The position numbers and the translations under genes are program-made. A DNA stretch of 33,290 nucleotides from Alphaproteobacteria bacterium (GTDB lineage Bacteria > Pseudomonadota > Alphaproteobacteria > Rs-D84). The stretch covers positions 1-33,290 of the forward strand of contig JAFZVH010000057.1 of the NCBI GenBank assembly GCA_017617915.1. Reading direction: 5' to 3'. The notes under the pieces were generated by a model. That model ran no database searches and was not told where the DNA came from. It saw only the letters and a program-made list of their open reading frames with translations. Of this stretch, positions 14,355 to 21,600 are shown piece by piece; position 1 is the stretch's first letter; each line of letters opens with the position of its first letter.

Positions 14355-16403
14355 ATGGTTGACACACAAAAAGAAGTAAAAATGCATATTGTTCCGCGGT
14401 TCACCTGCAATGTGACCAGTGTTAAGAAACGTTCTGGGGAAATGGCTGCGTTTGATGCCAAAAAGATATACACTGCAATAGAAAAGGCGGCGGCGGCAAC
14501 AAAAGAAATAGATGAAGACAAGATTATAGATATTACAAATGATGTCTTGCATGATTTGGATGACAATTTTATGGGGCGCACACCGACGGTTGAAGAAATT
14601 CAAGATACGGTGATTCGCAAACTTATGGATGCGCATGCATATAAGACTGCCGAGGCTTACATTATATATCGTCAAAAACATTCTGAAATCCGTAATGCGA
14701 ATATAGATGCGGTTGATATAATCGACAGTTATGTTGGTGGTTCAAACTGGCGCATCAAAGAAAATGCCAATATTGGTTATTCCATCGGTGGTCTTATTTT
14801 GCGTACCAGTGAACGTGTTACCGCGGAATATTGGTTGAATATGTTTCCAGAAGAAATTGCAGATGCACATCGCAGTGCGGCGATTCATATTCATGACCTT
14901 GGCTGGTTGACGGGTTATTGCGCAGGTTGGTCTTTGCGTGAGTTGCTGTATGAAGGTTTTAATGGGGTCCCTGGGTATTTACAGTGTGAACCTGCGCGCC
15001 ATATGGCGACGGCGGTATCGCATATGGTGAATTTCCTTGGTACATTGCAGAATGAATTTGCGGGGGCTCAGGCATTCTCGTCGGTTGATACTTACTTGGC
15101 GCCTTATGTTCGTATAGATAATATGAGTTATGCTGATGTCAAAAATTCTATGCAGACCTTGATATTTAATTGCGCGGTGCCATGTCGTTGGGGAACCCAG
15201 ACGCCGTTTATCAACTTTACATTTGATTGGACATGCCCAGAAGATTTGAAACATCAACGGCCTTTTGTAGGCAAACAGCAGGTTGATTTTACCTATGGTG
15301 ATTTGCAGGCGGAAATGGATATGATAAACAAGGCGTTTATCGAGGTTATGACCGAAGGCGATGCACATGGCCGTCCGTTCACTTTCCCAATTCCGACATA
15401 TAATATCACAAATGATTTTCCATGGGATCATCCAAATGTCAAACCTTTGTTTGATTTGGCGGCAAAGTACGGAATTCCAAACTTCCAGAATTTCTTGAAT
15501 TCTGATCTGAACCCAACCGATGTGCGTTCTATGTGCTGTCGTTTGCGCCTTGACGTTCGCGAATTGTTAAAGCGCGGTGGCGGTTTGTTCGGTTCGGCGG
15601 AAAAGACAGGCTCTATCGGTGTCGTGACAATCAACTTGTCGCGGTTGGGCTATCTGCACAAGGGGGACCGTGAAGGTTTGTTCCGCGATTTGGAAAAGTT
15701 GATGAATATGGGTCGCGAAGTTTTAGAAATCAAACGTCGCGTAATCAGCAAACATCTGGAAAATGGTCTGTATCCATTTACCAAACGTTATTTGGGTAAT
15801 TGGAATCATCATTTTTCGACCATTGGTGTGAACGGTGCAAACGAAATGGTTTTGAACTTTACAGACGGCAAGGAAAGCATTGCTACGCCATTTGGTAAAA
15901 AGTTTGTATTAGATTTGATGGACTTTATGCGTGATAAATTGGCAACCTTCCAAGAAGAAACGGGCAACCTGTATAATCTGGAGGCGACACCTGCCGAAGG
16001 TTGTTCGTATCGTTTTGCCAAGACTGATGTCAAGAATTTCCCTGATATCATTACCGCTGGCACACGCGAAGCGCCATACTACACGAATTCAACACAATTA
16101 CCGGTGAACTTTACAGACGATCCGTTTGTTGCGCTGGAACACCAGGAAGAATTACAACGCAAATATACTGGTGGCACGATGTTGCACCTGTATATGGGCG
16201 AACCTGTTTCCAGTGGCGAAGCGGCACAAAAGATTGTTCGCACGATATTTGAAAACTACAAGATTCCGTATATGACACTTACCCCGACATTTTCAATATG
16301 TCCAAAGCATGGGTATTTGCCAGGTCGGCACGAGTTTTGTCCAAAGTGTGATGCAGAACTGGGTATAGTTACCGAAACGGAAACTGCATCAAACAAGGCA
16401 TAA
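14355..16403 (+). CDS. nrdD: Anaerobic (class III) ribonucleoside-triphosphate reductase, catalytic part lacking the glycyl-radical domain
   Basis: This 682-aa protein reduces ribonucleotides without oxygen. An N-terminal ATP-cone (about 18-110, VKKRSGEMAAFDAKKIYTAIEKA onward) gives allosteric control. The ten-stranded barrel follows, with class III blocks such as IHIHDLGWLTGYCAGWSL. Near the C-terminus come the zinc-site cysteines, Cys649, Cys662 and Cys665 (SICPKHGY, FCPKC). The protein then ends 17 residues later. The glycyl-radical segment that normally follows is absent and is encoded by the next gene. The start at 14355 follows GGAG by 7 nt; the earlier in-frame ATG at 14301 is rejected because the NrdR palindrome lies between the two. 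Operon: nrdD, radical-domain gene, nrdG. Confidence 0.95.
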   Translation: MVDTQKEVKMHIVPRFTCNVTSVKKRSGEMAAFDAKKIYTAIEKAAAATKEIDEDKIIDITNDVLHDLDDNFMGRTPTVEEIQDTVIRKLMDAHAYKTAEAYIIYRQKHSEIRNANIDAVDIIDSYVGGSNWRIKENANIGYSIGGLILRTSERVTAEYWLNMFPEEIADAHRSAAIHIHDLGWLTGYCAGWSLRELLYEGFNGVPGYLQCEPARHMATAVSHMVNFLGTLQNEFAGAQAFSSVDTYLAPYVRIDNMSYADVKNSMQTLIFNCAVPCRWGTQTPFINFTFDWTCPEDLKHQRPFVGKQQVDFTYGDLQAEMDMINKAFIEVMTEGDAHGRPFTFPIPTYNITNDFPWDHPNVKPLFDLAAKYGIPNFQNFLNSDLNPTDVRSMCCRLRLDVRELLKRGGGLFGSAEKTGSIGVVTINLSRLGYLHKGDREGLFRDLEKLMNMGREVLEIKRRVISKHLENGLYPFTKRYLGNWNHHFSTIGVNGANEMVLNFTDGKESIATPFGKKFVLDLMDFMRDKLATFQEETGNLYNLEATPAEGCSYRFAKTDVKNFPDIITAGTREAPYYTNSTQLPVNFTDDPFVALEHQEELQRKYTGGTMLHLYMGEPVSSGEAAQKIVRTIFENYKIPYMTLTPTFSICPKHGYLPGRHEFCPKCDAELGIVTETETASNKA

Positions 16404-16456
16404 AAATAAACCAAACAAGTTTAACAAAAACAACAAACAAAGAAAGGAGAGTAAAA

Positions 16457-16642
16457 ATGACAACTAACGAAGCACAAAGAACACCTTGCGAAGTATTTTC
16501 ACGCAGTATGGGTTTTATCCGTCCAACGAAGAATTTTAATATTGGCAAATATTCTGAATTCTGTGAACGCAAAACATTTACCGAAGCGAACAGTTTGACC
16601 GCAGGTGCGCGCCACGAAGAACTGATGAAAAAGGCGGCATAG
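16457..16642 (+). CDS. Separately encoded glycyl-radical domain of class III RNR
   Basis: This 61-aa protein matches the extreme C-terminus of full-length NrdD: CEVFSRSMGFIRP, then FNIGKYSEFCERKTF. Gly19 in RSMGF is the expected radical-bearing residue, and Cys11 would be the missing zinc ligand following the three in the large subunit. It is a real gene, not a sequencing break: nrdD ends in TAA, 53 nt intervene, and this ORF has a strong AAAGGAG site 7 nt before its ATG. Adding its length to nrdD gives about 743 residues, in line with a complete enzyme. It should insert in the NrdD barrel and be activated by NrdG, comparable in idea to the spare radical subunit YfiD/GrcA of pyruvate formate-lyase. 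Confidence 0.85.
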   Translation: MTTNEAQRTPCEVFSRSMGFIRPTKNFNIGKYSEFCERKTFTEANSLTAGARHEELMKKAA

Positions 16643-16647
16643 TAAAA

Positions 16648-17349
16648 ATGAACACGATTCAGATTGGCGGGTTGGTATCTTTCACAACGATAGATTATCC
16701 CGGAAAGTTGGCGGCTGTGCTGTTTTTGGTTGGTTGTCCGATTCGTTGTGCATATTGTTCCAATCCGCATCTGATACCGGTTGGCGCGGGTGAATATGAC
16801 CCAGACAAGGTTTTGGAATGGTTGCGGTCCCGCGTTGGTAAACTGGAAGCGGTCGTCTTTTCTGGGGGCGAAGCGCTGATGCAGGCGGATGCCTTGTTTG
16901 ATTATATGCGGCGTGTGCGGGAAATGGGCTTTGCAATTGGCCTGCATACGAACGGTTTTTATCCAGAAAATTTGGCGCGATGCGCAGATTTGATAGATTG
17001 GGTTGGCATTGATTACAAAGCAACCAAAACAAATTACGAAAAATTGACGGGCGTAAATATTGCATATGACCATATGCTGAAAAGTTTAGATGTGTGGGCG
17101 AACACTGGTAAACCGGCCGAGGTCCGCGTTACCTGTGATCCGCGGTTTGTATCGGTGGCAGATTTGCGCGAAATTGCGATGGATGTTGCATCGCGCGGGT
17201 TCAAGAATTTTGCGGTGCAAAAATATATTCCACATTTTGAAGAGCCTGAAAACCCGACAACCGCGCAAATGCGAAATGCGTTTTTTGCAGATAAAGAACT
17301 GCGCGCCGAAATAGATTCCCTGTTTGAAACCGTTGCTTGGCGGGAATAA
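16648..17349 (+). CDS. nrdG: Anaerobic RNR activating enzyme (radical SAM)
   Basis: This 233-aa radical SAM protein installs the glycyl radical on the class III reductase. The 4Fe-4S motif is C30-x3-C34-x2-C37 (GCPIRCAYCSNP), followed by the GGE-type motif (FSGGEALMQ) that binds SAM. DYPGK near the N-terminus and the GLHTNGFYPE strand are typical of the NrdG/PflA group. It begins 5 nt after the radical-domain gene. Its length is that of the longer NrdG class (about 230 aa). Target recognition must cope with a separate small radical subunit here. Confidence 0.93.
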   Translation: MNTIQIGGLVSFTTIDYPGKLAAVLFLVGCPIRCAYCSNPHLIPVGAGEYDPDKVLEWLRSRVGKLEAVVFSGGEALMQADALFDYMRRVREMGFAIGLHTNGFYPENLARCADLIDWVGIDYKATKTNYEKLTGVNIAYDHMLKSLDVWANTGKPAEVRVTCDPRFVSVADLREIAMDVASRGFKNFAVQKYIPHFEEPENPTTAQMRNAFFADKELRAEIDSLFETVAWRE

Positions 17350-17405
17350 TAATTGTATCAAGTTATAATAGGTGCCAAGATATCCCGCCTTGTGGCGGTA
17401 TGACG

Positions 17406-17446
17406 ACTAATCACTAACCACTAACACTGACCACCAGCCACTAAAA
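17406..17446. repeat. Degenerate heptamer repeat (ACTAACC-like)
   Basis: Six near-tandem units, ACTAATC, ACTAACC, ACTAAC, ACTGACC, ACCAGCC and ACTAAAA, lie in the convergent gap between nrdG and birA. It is short and degenerate; it might be slippage or a spacer between terminators. Confidence 0.5.
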
Positions 17447-17454
17447 ATTGTGAC

Positions 17455-17472
17455 AAAAACGTACGTTTTTTT
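17455..17472 (+). terminator. Terminator downstream of nrdG
   Basis: AAAAACGTACGTTTTT is a perfect palindrome with a T tail. A second hairpin, CCGCC/GGCGG at 17385-17398, lies closer to nrdG but lacks a T run. Confidence 0.5.
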
Positions 17473-17488
17473 CGACCGTTTTTTGTAA

Positions 17489-17508
17489 AAAATACCGCAT
17501 TTTTGCGG
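17489..17508 (-). terminator. Terminator of birA
   Basis: On the minus strand CCGCA and TGCGG form a stem with an AAAA loop, followed by TATTTTTT. It lies 28 nt beyond the birA stop. Confidence 0.65.
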
Positions 17509-17536
17509 CTTTTATCATTAAGGCAATTCAGGTTTT

Positions 17537-18217
17537 TTACATTAAAATTTCATCGCCATGAATCAGCAGGTATTCGGGTCCACGGCGAACGACTAATGCG
17601 CCATTGTCATTTATACCGATAAGTTCGACCGATTCCCCGCGATATTTAACCAGTCGGTTTAACCCCGCCGCCAGTGTCATCCATTCACGACGCACCGAAT
17701 CAAATTCTGCGGTCATCCATTTATCTAAATTTTTGGTAAGTCGCCCAAATAAATCTGTTAAATCAACATCGGCATATTTCGCCAGTTTGGTCGTCTTGTA
17801 TTCCGCCACAGTTGGATTAGAATGAACATTTATACCAATTCCAACGATAACGAATCGGCCTGCGTATTCAATTAAAACACCGGCAATTTTTGCGCCGTCT
17901 ATCAGTATGTCGTTTGGCCACTTGATTTGCGGGTTTGTACCAAAAGAAATCAGGGTTTCCGCGATTGCCACCGCTATGGCATACGCAAGGCGTGGTTCGC
18001 GTTCAGATATGCGGAAAATAAAACTTGCATACAAATTGCCATGGTGCGACACCCACTTGCGGCGATAGCGTCCACGCCCCGCATATTGTGCCGCCGCAAC
18101 TATTGCAGTGTGATCGATTGCGGTTCCATTCGCAACCATATCGTGGGCATAGGTCTGCGTGCTGGAAATCTTGTCAAAAGAAAGAACCTTATATCCCGCC
18201 AAGTGAAAATTTCCCAT
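17537..18217 (-). CDS. birA: Biotin--[acetyl-CoA-carboxylase] ligase
   Basis: This 226-aa enzyme attaches biotin to the carboxyl-carrier protein. The biotinyl-AMP loop reads GRGRYRRKW (47-55), a variant of GRGRRGRxW, and KWPNDI with IAGVLIE is intact. The C-terminal SH3-like domain (VKYRGESVELIGINDNGALVV) is present. The N-terminal DNA-binding domain of E. coli BirA is absent, so this is a class I ligase with no own repressor function. The ATG lies 29 bp inside the end of the upstream winged-helix gene, so the two are coupled. Confidence 0.93.
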   Translation of the reverse strand: MGNFHLAGYKVLSFDKISSTQTYAHDMVANGTAIDHTAIVAAAQYAGRGRYRRKWVSHHGNLYASFIFRISEREPRLAYAIAVAIAETLISFGTNPQIKWPNDILIDGAKIAGVLIEYAGRFVIVGIGINVHSNPTVAEYKTTKLAKYADVDLTDLFGRLTKNLDKWMTAEFDSVRREWMTLAAGLNRLVKYRGESVELIGINDNGALVVRRGPEYLLIHGDEILM

Positions 18218-18608
18218 TGTTGTTTTTTATAAATTCGCGGCCGTATTTCTTGCGCAGTTCGTATATCGCAGTATTTACTGTATGAGTTGCAGTATCGGGC
18301 GCATAACCCAACGCGACCTTTAATTCATCGGCAGAAAGTTCCCCAGATTTATACAGCCGCGCAATAATTTGTGCCTGAATTGGTGATACAGACGCATCCG
18401 CCCCAAGTAATTTGGTCAGAATTTTGCTGTTGTCCGTTGCATTTATTATCGCGGTTTTTAAATCCAGTGGTGAAACAGGCGTCGCGATATCCAAAGAGTC
18501 AAAATCCACATCTGCGCTAAATGCATCGTCAACCAATGTTGCATTAAAATCAGCCAGCACAGATTGCCATACTTTGTCAGATACAAAAATCCTGATGCCA
18601 GATAACAT
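18189..18608 (-). CDS. Small winged-helix protein overlapping birA
   Basis: This 139-aa protein ends in a winged-helix domain like the effector domain of OmpR/PhoB regulators: SPIQAQIIARLYKSGELSADELKVAL, then ATHTVNTAIYELRKKYGREFI, then a KFSLG wing. The first 70 residues are acidic and not a recognisable receiver domain; no phospho-acceptor Asp pattern is seen. It overlaps birA by 29 bp. One possibility is that it supplies DNA binding for a ligase without an HTH, but its domain type differs from the HTH of BirA; a role as a general regulator is equally likely. Confidence 0.75.
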   Translation of the reverse strand: MLSGIRIFVSDKVWQSVLADFNATLVDDAFSADVDFDSLDIATPVSPLDLKTAIINATDNSKILTKLLGADASVSPIQAQIIARLYKSGELSADELKVALGYAPDTATHTVNTAIYELRKKYGREFIKNNNGKFSLGGI

Positions 18609-18644
18609 ATATCAAGAATAATATATTGTTTGCGCGCTGTCCAA

Positions 18645-18673
18645 CAAAAAAACCGACACAAATATGTGCCGGT
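18645..18673 (-). terminator. Terminator of the small HTH gene
   Basis: On the minus strand ACCGGCACA and TGTGTCGGT form a stem (one mismatch) with a TATT loop and a following T7 run. Confidence 0.8.
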
Positions 18674-18696
18674 CGGGCTGTGAGAAACAATAAGAT

Positions 18697-18945
18697 TTAG
18701 GCAATACGGCTGTGTTCGGGGTTGTCTATGAATTTGGTAAAGTCCTGAATCGATGCGCCCGTAGATGATAAAATCTTGGAAATACTGTTGGTCGAAGGCC
18801 ATCTAGGTTGACCCTCTTTGGTCCAACGTTTGCTTTTGTTGAATGTAGTTGGGTCTAAACCGCTGCAACGCGCCAAGCCAGAACACGACATACCATGCTC
18901 TAATGCGAATCGCTCGATTGCGCGCCAAACATCTTCATGTGTCAT
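18697..18945 (-). CDS. Small HTH DNA-binding protein, phage-repressor-like N-domain
   Basis: This 82-aa protein is an HTH domain: MTHEDVWRAIERFALEHGMSCSGLARCSGLDPTTFNKSKRW, then RWPSTNSISKILSSTGASIQDF. That pattern is the N-terminal domain found on alphaproteobacterial S24-peptidase (LexA/CI-type) regulators; here it ends after the HTH with no peptidase domain. The start follows AAGGGGGG. It diverges from the candidate sRNA promoter at 19081, with a gap of about 135 bp, and could regulate it. It ends with its own terminator. Confidence 0.8.
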   Translation of the reverse strand: MTHEDVWRAIERFALEHGMSCSGLARCSGLDPTTFNKSKRWTKEGQPRWPSTNSISKILSSTGASIQDFTKFIDNPEHSRIA

Positions 18946-19080
18946 TTTTTTGCCCCCCTTGATGTTAATATTTTTATTGTAATTGAATTTTATTCGTCAT
19001 TTGTAAGAACGGCAACAAGCACGATTTCCTAGGAAAACAGGGGTTTTTAGTTGTCCAAATAATTTTTTTGACAAAAACAC

Positions 19081-19109
19081 TTGACAAACTGTTTTTGTGG
19101 TATTATATT
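19081..19109 (+). promoter_or_regulatory. Promoter of candidate anti-SD sRNA
   Basis: A perfect -35 TTGACA (19081-19086), a 17-bp spacer and a -10 TATATT (19104-19109). The predicted start is about 19116, directly before the first stem of the RNA. Confidence 0.8.
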
Positions 19110-19115
19110 TTGTGT

Positions 19116-19305
19116 TGTCAAAGGGACAAAACCTTTGATCGGACGCGAAAGTGTTCGTGGGGCCCAAAGATTCCAGACTCCCTCCTACATTCTCTCTCCT
19201 CTGGACTTTGGACCCCAAAACAAAGTTTAGAATGCCCATTTCTTTTTCTCCTTTCCTTCCTTTCGGGGCATTCGGAAATACCGCCGGCAACGGCGGTGTT
19301 TTTTT
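19116..19305 (+). ncRNA. Candidate trans-acting sRNA with C/U-rich, anti-Shine-Dalgarno loops
   Basis: About 190 nt with no plausible ORF but a clear fold. Stem 1: TCAAAGG/CCTTTGA (19118-19138). Stem 2: CGAA/TTCG (about 19146-19157). Stem 3 is long: GGGG, CCAAAG and TCCAGA (19159-19177) pair with TCTGGA, CTTTGG and CCCC (19200-19216), leaving a 22-nt loop that contains CTCCCTCC. Stem 4: GAATGCCC (19230-19237) with GGGCATTC (19266-19273), with a 28-nt loop made almost only of C and T (CTCC, CCTTCC). It ends in a terminator. Exposed CUCC-type loops can pair with ribosome-binding sites; alphaproteobacterial CUCCUCCC-motif ('cuckoo') sRNAs have this design. The rest of the gap 18946-19115 holds only the promoters. 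Confidence 0.75.
19280..19305 (+). terminator. Terminator of the candidate sRNA
   Basis: ACCGCCG and CGGCGGT form a 7-bp stem with a GCAA tetraloop, then G and a T7 run. The T run is only on the plus strand, which fixes the direction of the RNA. Confidence 0.9.
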
Positions 19306-19316
19306 GTTGTTCTGGG

Positions 19317-20240
19317 TTATTTTTCAAATACAGCGGCAATTTCCCAATGTTCGCTGCCAACGAATTGGTCAAATGCGGCGCATTCGATCAGTCGATAGCC
19401 CGCGTTTATCAAAATTGCCGAATCGCGGCGCAAAGTTATCGGATTGCACGAAACATAGATTATTTTTTTGACGTTTGATTTGGCCAGTTCCCGACACTGT
19501 TCCAACGCGCCTGCACGTGGCGGATCCATAATCACAACATCATAGTTATTTAATGTCTTGGGCGACAGTGGGCGTTTAAATAAATCGCGCTGAACCCCGG
19601 TGCCCGCAATATCAAAGCCATCTGCATGCGTTGCAAAAGTAAAATTTCCCAACCCACAAAACAAATCCAGCACGCGGCGCGCGCCAGCAGTGTGTTTGAT
19701 AACAAAATCCCGCATAGCCGTTTCACTCGGCACTGTTGGTTGTAGAAATGCGCCAGACGGGTAGTCTATTAGCCTGTTTCCAAATCTAATCTGCGGTTGG
19801 GCACGCTGAACAACGCACGCACCGTTCCTTGTCACGCGCAGTAAATTCAGTCGTTCCGCCGCGTGTTTGAATTCTGCGGTAAAGTACGGAACGTCTGCGG
19901 TTACCGCCAAATCTAACCCGTTTTCACAAGATGTTATCAGCGCCGAACCGGTACCAGTCCAAGGCAAAGCCGCGATTTTCGGTAAAACAGCATTTATTTC
20001 TGGGACTAAATTCGGACAATTTTTAACGGCAATAATATCTTTGGATGCGCGCGCATAGAATCCAAATACGCCGTCCGAAAAACAAAAATCTGCACGGCGC
20101 CGACAACCTGGGGCCGTCCAAAATGGTTCTGTGCTTAAATTCCAATCGGCTATACCCCGCTGTTTTTCAGTGCGATATTTAGGCGCGGCAAAATCATATT
20201 TGCACCCGCCACATATTGAAAATAAAGGACACGGTTTCAT
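19317..20240 (-). CDS. Shortened RlmD/TrmA-type RNA m5U methyltransferase
   Basis: This 307-aa protein is of the TrmA/RlmD (RumA) family, which methylates uridine at C5 in rRNA or tRNA. The Fe-S cysteines are Cys4, Cys10, Cys13 and Cys75 (CPLFSICGGC, KNCPN). The SAM motif I is LDLFCGLGNFTF (191-202), the DPPRAG motif is at 239-244, and the catalytic nucleophile is Cys265 in SCNP. It is about 100 residues shorter than usual: the N-terminal TRAM domain is missing, and after motif I the text runs GFDIAGTGVQRDLF, without the helix and acidic residue that normally hold the SAM ribose. It may still be active; target RNA is not determinable. Confidence 0.85.
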   Translation of the reverse strand: MKPCPLFSICGGCKYDFAAPKYRTEKQRGIADWNLSTEPFWTAPGCRRRADFCFSDGVFGFYARASKDIIAVKNCPNLVPEINAVLPKIAALPWTGTGSALITSCENGLDLAVTADVPYFTAEFKHAAERLNLLRVTRNGACVVQRAQPQIRFGNRLIDYPSGAFLQPTVPSETAMRDFVIKHTAGARRVLDLFCGLGNFTFATHADGFDIAGTGVQRDLFKRPLSPKTLNNYDVVIMDPPRAGALEQCRELAKSNVKKIIYVSCNPITLRRDSAILINAGYRLIECAAFDQFVGSEHWEIAAVFEK

Positions 20241-20330
20241 AAAAATCCCCTGAATTTACATTTTTGTCGATATTATGCTAGCACAAAAACAAACTTGATT
20301 CCAGATAGATTTGCGCGTATCATTAAACAC

Positions 20331-21155
20331 ATGAAAAAAGTACAAAACAAAAAGATAGCAATTGTTTCGGGGGCATTGCGCCTGCCGTTTCTGGTGCGCG
20401 ATGCTTTGCGGGCGCGCGGGTACGAGCCATTTGTTATCGGACTCAAAAATTTTTATGACCCAAAACTGAATCCGGACCTTGTCATACGCCTTGGCGGGGC
20501 AGGGCGTGCAATTCATGCGGCGCGGCGATTGGGCATAAAAGATGTGATATTTGTCGGGGCGATTGGGCATCCGAATTTGTCTGATTTGCGGCCGGATTTG
20601 TGGACTTTTTTTGCATTGTTTAAAATACTTAAAAATCAACGGGGGTATGATTCTATGGCGGTTGCATTAAATAAAATTATGACGAATGCAGGCTTTAATG
20701 TTGTGGCGGCACAAGATTTGGCGCCGGAACTCGTCTTTGAACATTCTGGTGTTATGACCAAGAAGCACCCAACGCGCGCAGATGAAAAAACTATTGCCCG
20801 CGCGATAGAGGTTTCTCATACCATTGGTGCGGCCGATATTGGTGCGTCAGTCGTTGTTGACAAGCAGGTTTTGGCGGTAGAGGCCGCCGAAGGCACCGCG
20901 CGTATGTTGAACCGCGTTGTTGAAATGCGCGCCAACAACAAGAAACGGGGCGGCGTGTTCGCAAAAATGACCAAGCCAGGTCAAGATTTGCGCATAGATA
21001 TTCCCGCTATTGGCGTTGATACAGTAAATGCAGTGGCCGATGCCAGATTGAATGGTATAGTGGTCAATACCAAGACATGCTTTGTGGTTGACAAGGCCGA
21101 AGTCATAAAAACCGCCAACAAACGTGGCATTTTCATTATGGCTGTTGACGAATAA
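20331..21155 (+). CDS. lpxI: UDP-2,3-diacylglucosamine hydrolase LpxI
   Basis: This 274-aa enzyme makes lipid X from UDP-2,3-diacylglucosamine in lipid A synthesis; LpxI replaces LpxH in Alphaproteobacteria. The N-terminal domain begins KKIAIVSGALRLPFLVRDALRARGYEPF; the C-terminal domain holds the conserved GASVVVDKQVLAVEAAEGTARML, and the final DIPAIGVDTVNAVADARLNGIVV block. The first in-frame ATG is at 20331; the frame upstream offers only a TTG at 20295 with no ribosome-binding site. It is followed by the acyl-carrier-like gene 58 bp downstream. Confidence 0.93.
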   Translation: MKKVQNKKIAIVSGALRLPFLVRDALRARGYEPFVIGLKNFYDPKLNPDLVIRLGGAGRAIHAARRLGIKDVIFVGAIGHPNLSDLRPDLWTFFALFKILKNQRGYDSMAVALNKIMTNAGFNVVAAQDLAPELVFEHSGVMTKKHPTRADEKTIARAIEVSHTIGAADIGASVVVDKQVLAVEAAEGTARMLNRVVEMRANNKKRGGVFAKMTKPGQDLRIDIPAIGVDTVNAVADARLNGIVVNTKTCFVVDKAEVIKTANKRGIFIMAVDE

Positions 21156-21157
21156 AT

Positions 21158-21185
21158 TTGACATTTAATCGTTTTTGTGTATAGT
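21158..21185 (+). promoter_or_regulatory. Promoter of the acyl-carrier-like gene
   Basis: A perfect -35 TTGACA (21158-21163), a 16-bp spacer and -10 TATAGT (21180-21185). It begins three bases after the lpxI stop, so the carrier gene has its own promoter. Confidence 0.75.
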
Positions 21186-21213
21186 GTGGTCATAACAGTT
21201 AAGGATGTTTATT

Positions 21214-21555
21214 ATGGCGACACAAAAACAAAAATCTTTTACGATACCGGAAGTCATAGATATCGTTACGAAAAATATTATGCAGGCCTTTGGCACCAGC
21301 AAAGAGTTGGCATCGAATCGGCGCAGTGTGTTGGGGCGTGATATCGAGATAACTTCACTTAGTATGCTAAGTCTGATTATCAATTTATGGGAAGATTTGG
21401 AATTGGATATAAAGACTATTCCTGCGCGTCATGTAGGAACCGTTGAAGATATTATAGACCTTGCGATGGATTCATTGGACGCGGACAATCGACTTTCTCT
21501 TAAGCTTAATGCCAAAGGCCCAGGACCATACATTTTGCGTGGCAAACACAGATAA
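21214..21555 (+). CDS. Acyl-carrier-protein-like protein
   Basis: This 113-aa protein has the four-helix carrier-protein pattern: a first helix (IPEVIDIVTKNIMQAF), then LGRDIEITSLSMLSLIINLWEDLELDI, which aligns with the DSL-motif helix of ACPs, and GTVEDIIDLAMDSL as the last helix. The usual D-S-L is T-S-L here; that Ser would carry phosphopantetheine if modified. The C-terminal 30 residues extend beyond normal ACP length and are basic (KGPGPYILRGKHR). The start at 21214 follows AAGGA by 8 nt. Beside lpxI it could serve a special acyl chain for lipid A, but this is inference. Confidence 0.65.
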   Translation: MATQKQKSFTIPEVIDIVTKNIMQAFGTSKELASNRRSVLGRDIEITSLSMLSLIINLWEDLELDIKTIPARHVGTVEDIIDLAMDSLDADNRLSLKLNAKGPGPYILRGKHR

Positions 21556-21556
21556 A

Positions 21557-21590
21557 AACACACCGCCAAATTGGCGGTGTTTTTGTTTAG
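21557..21590. terminator. Bidirectional terminator between carrier gene and FKBP gene
   Basis: ACACCGCC and GGCGGTGT form a stem over AAATT, flanked by A and T runs on both sides, so it can end transcripts of both converging genes. Confidence 0.85.
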
Positions 21591-21600
21591 AATCGAAATT

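Noticed and set aside
16403-16457. Split nrdD as a frameshift or sequencing error
   Set aside because: There is a stop codon, an A-rich 53-nt gap and a strong new ribosome-binding site rather than a single slipped base.
18990-19380. Minus-strand frames across the sRNA region
   Set aside because: They lack ribosome-binding sites and overlap strong stems; promoter and T run lie on the plus strand.
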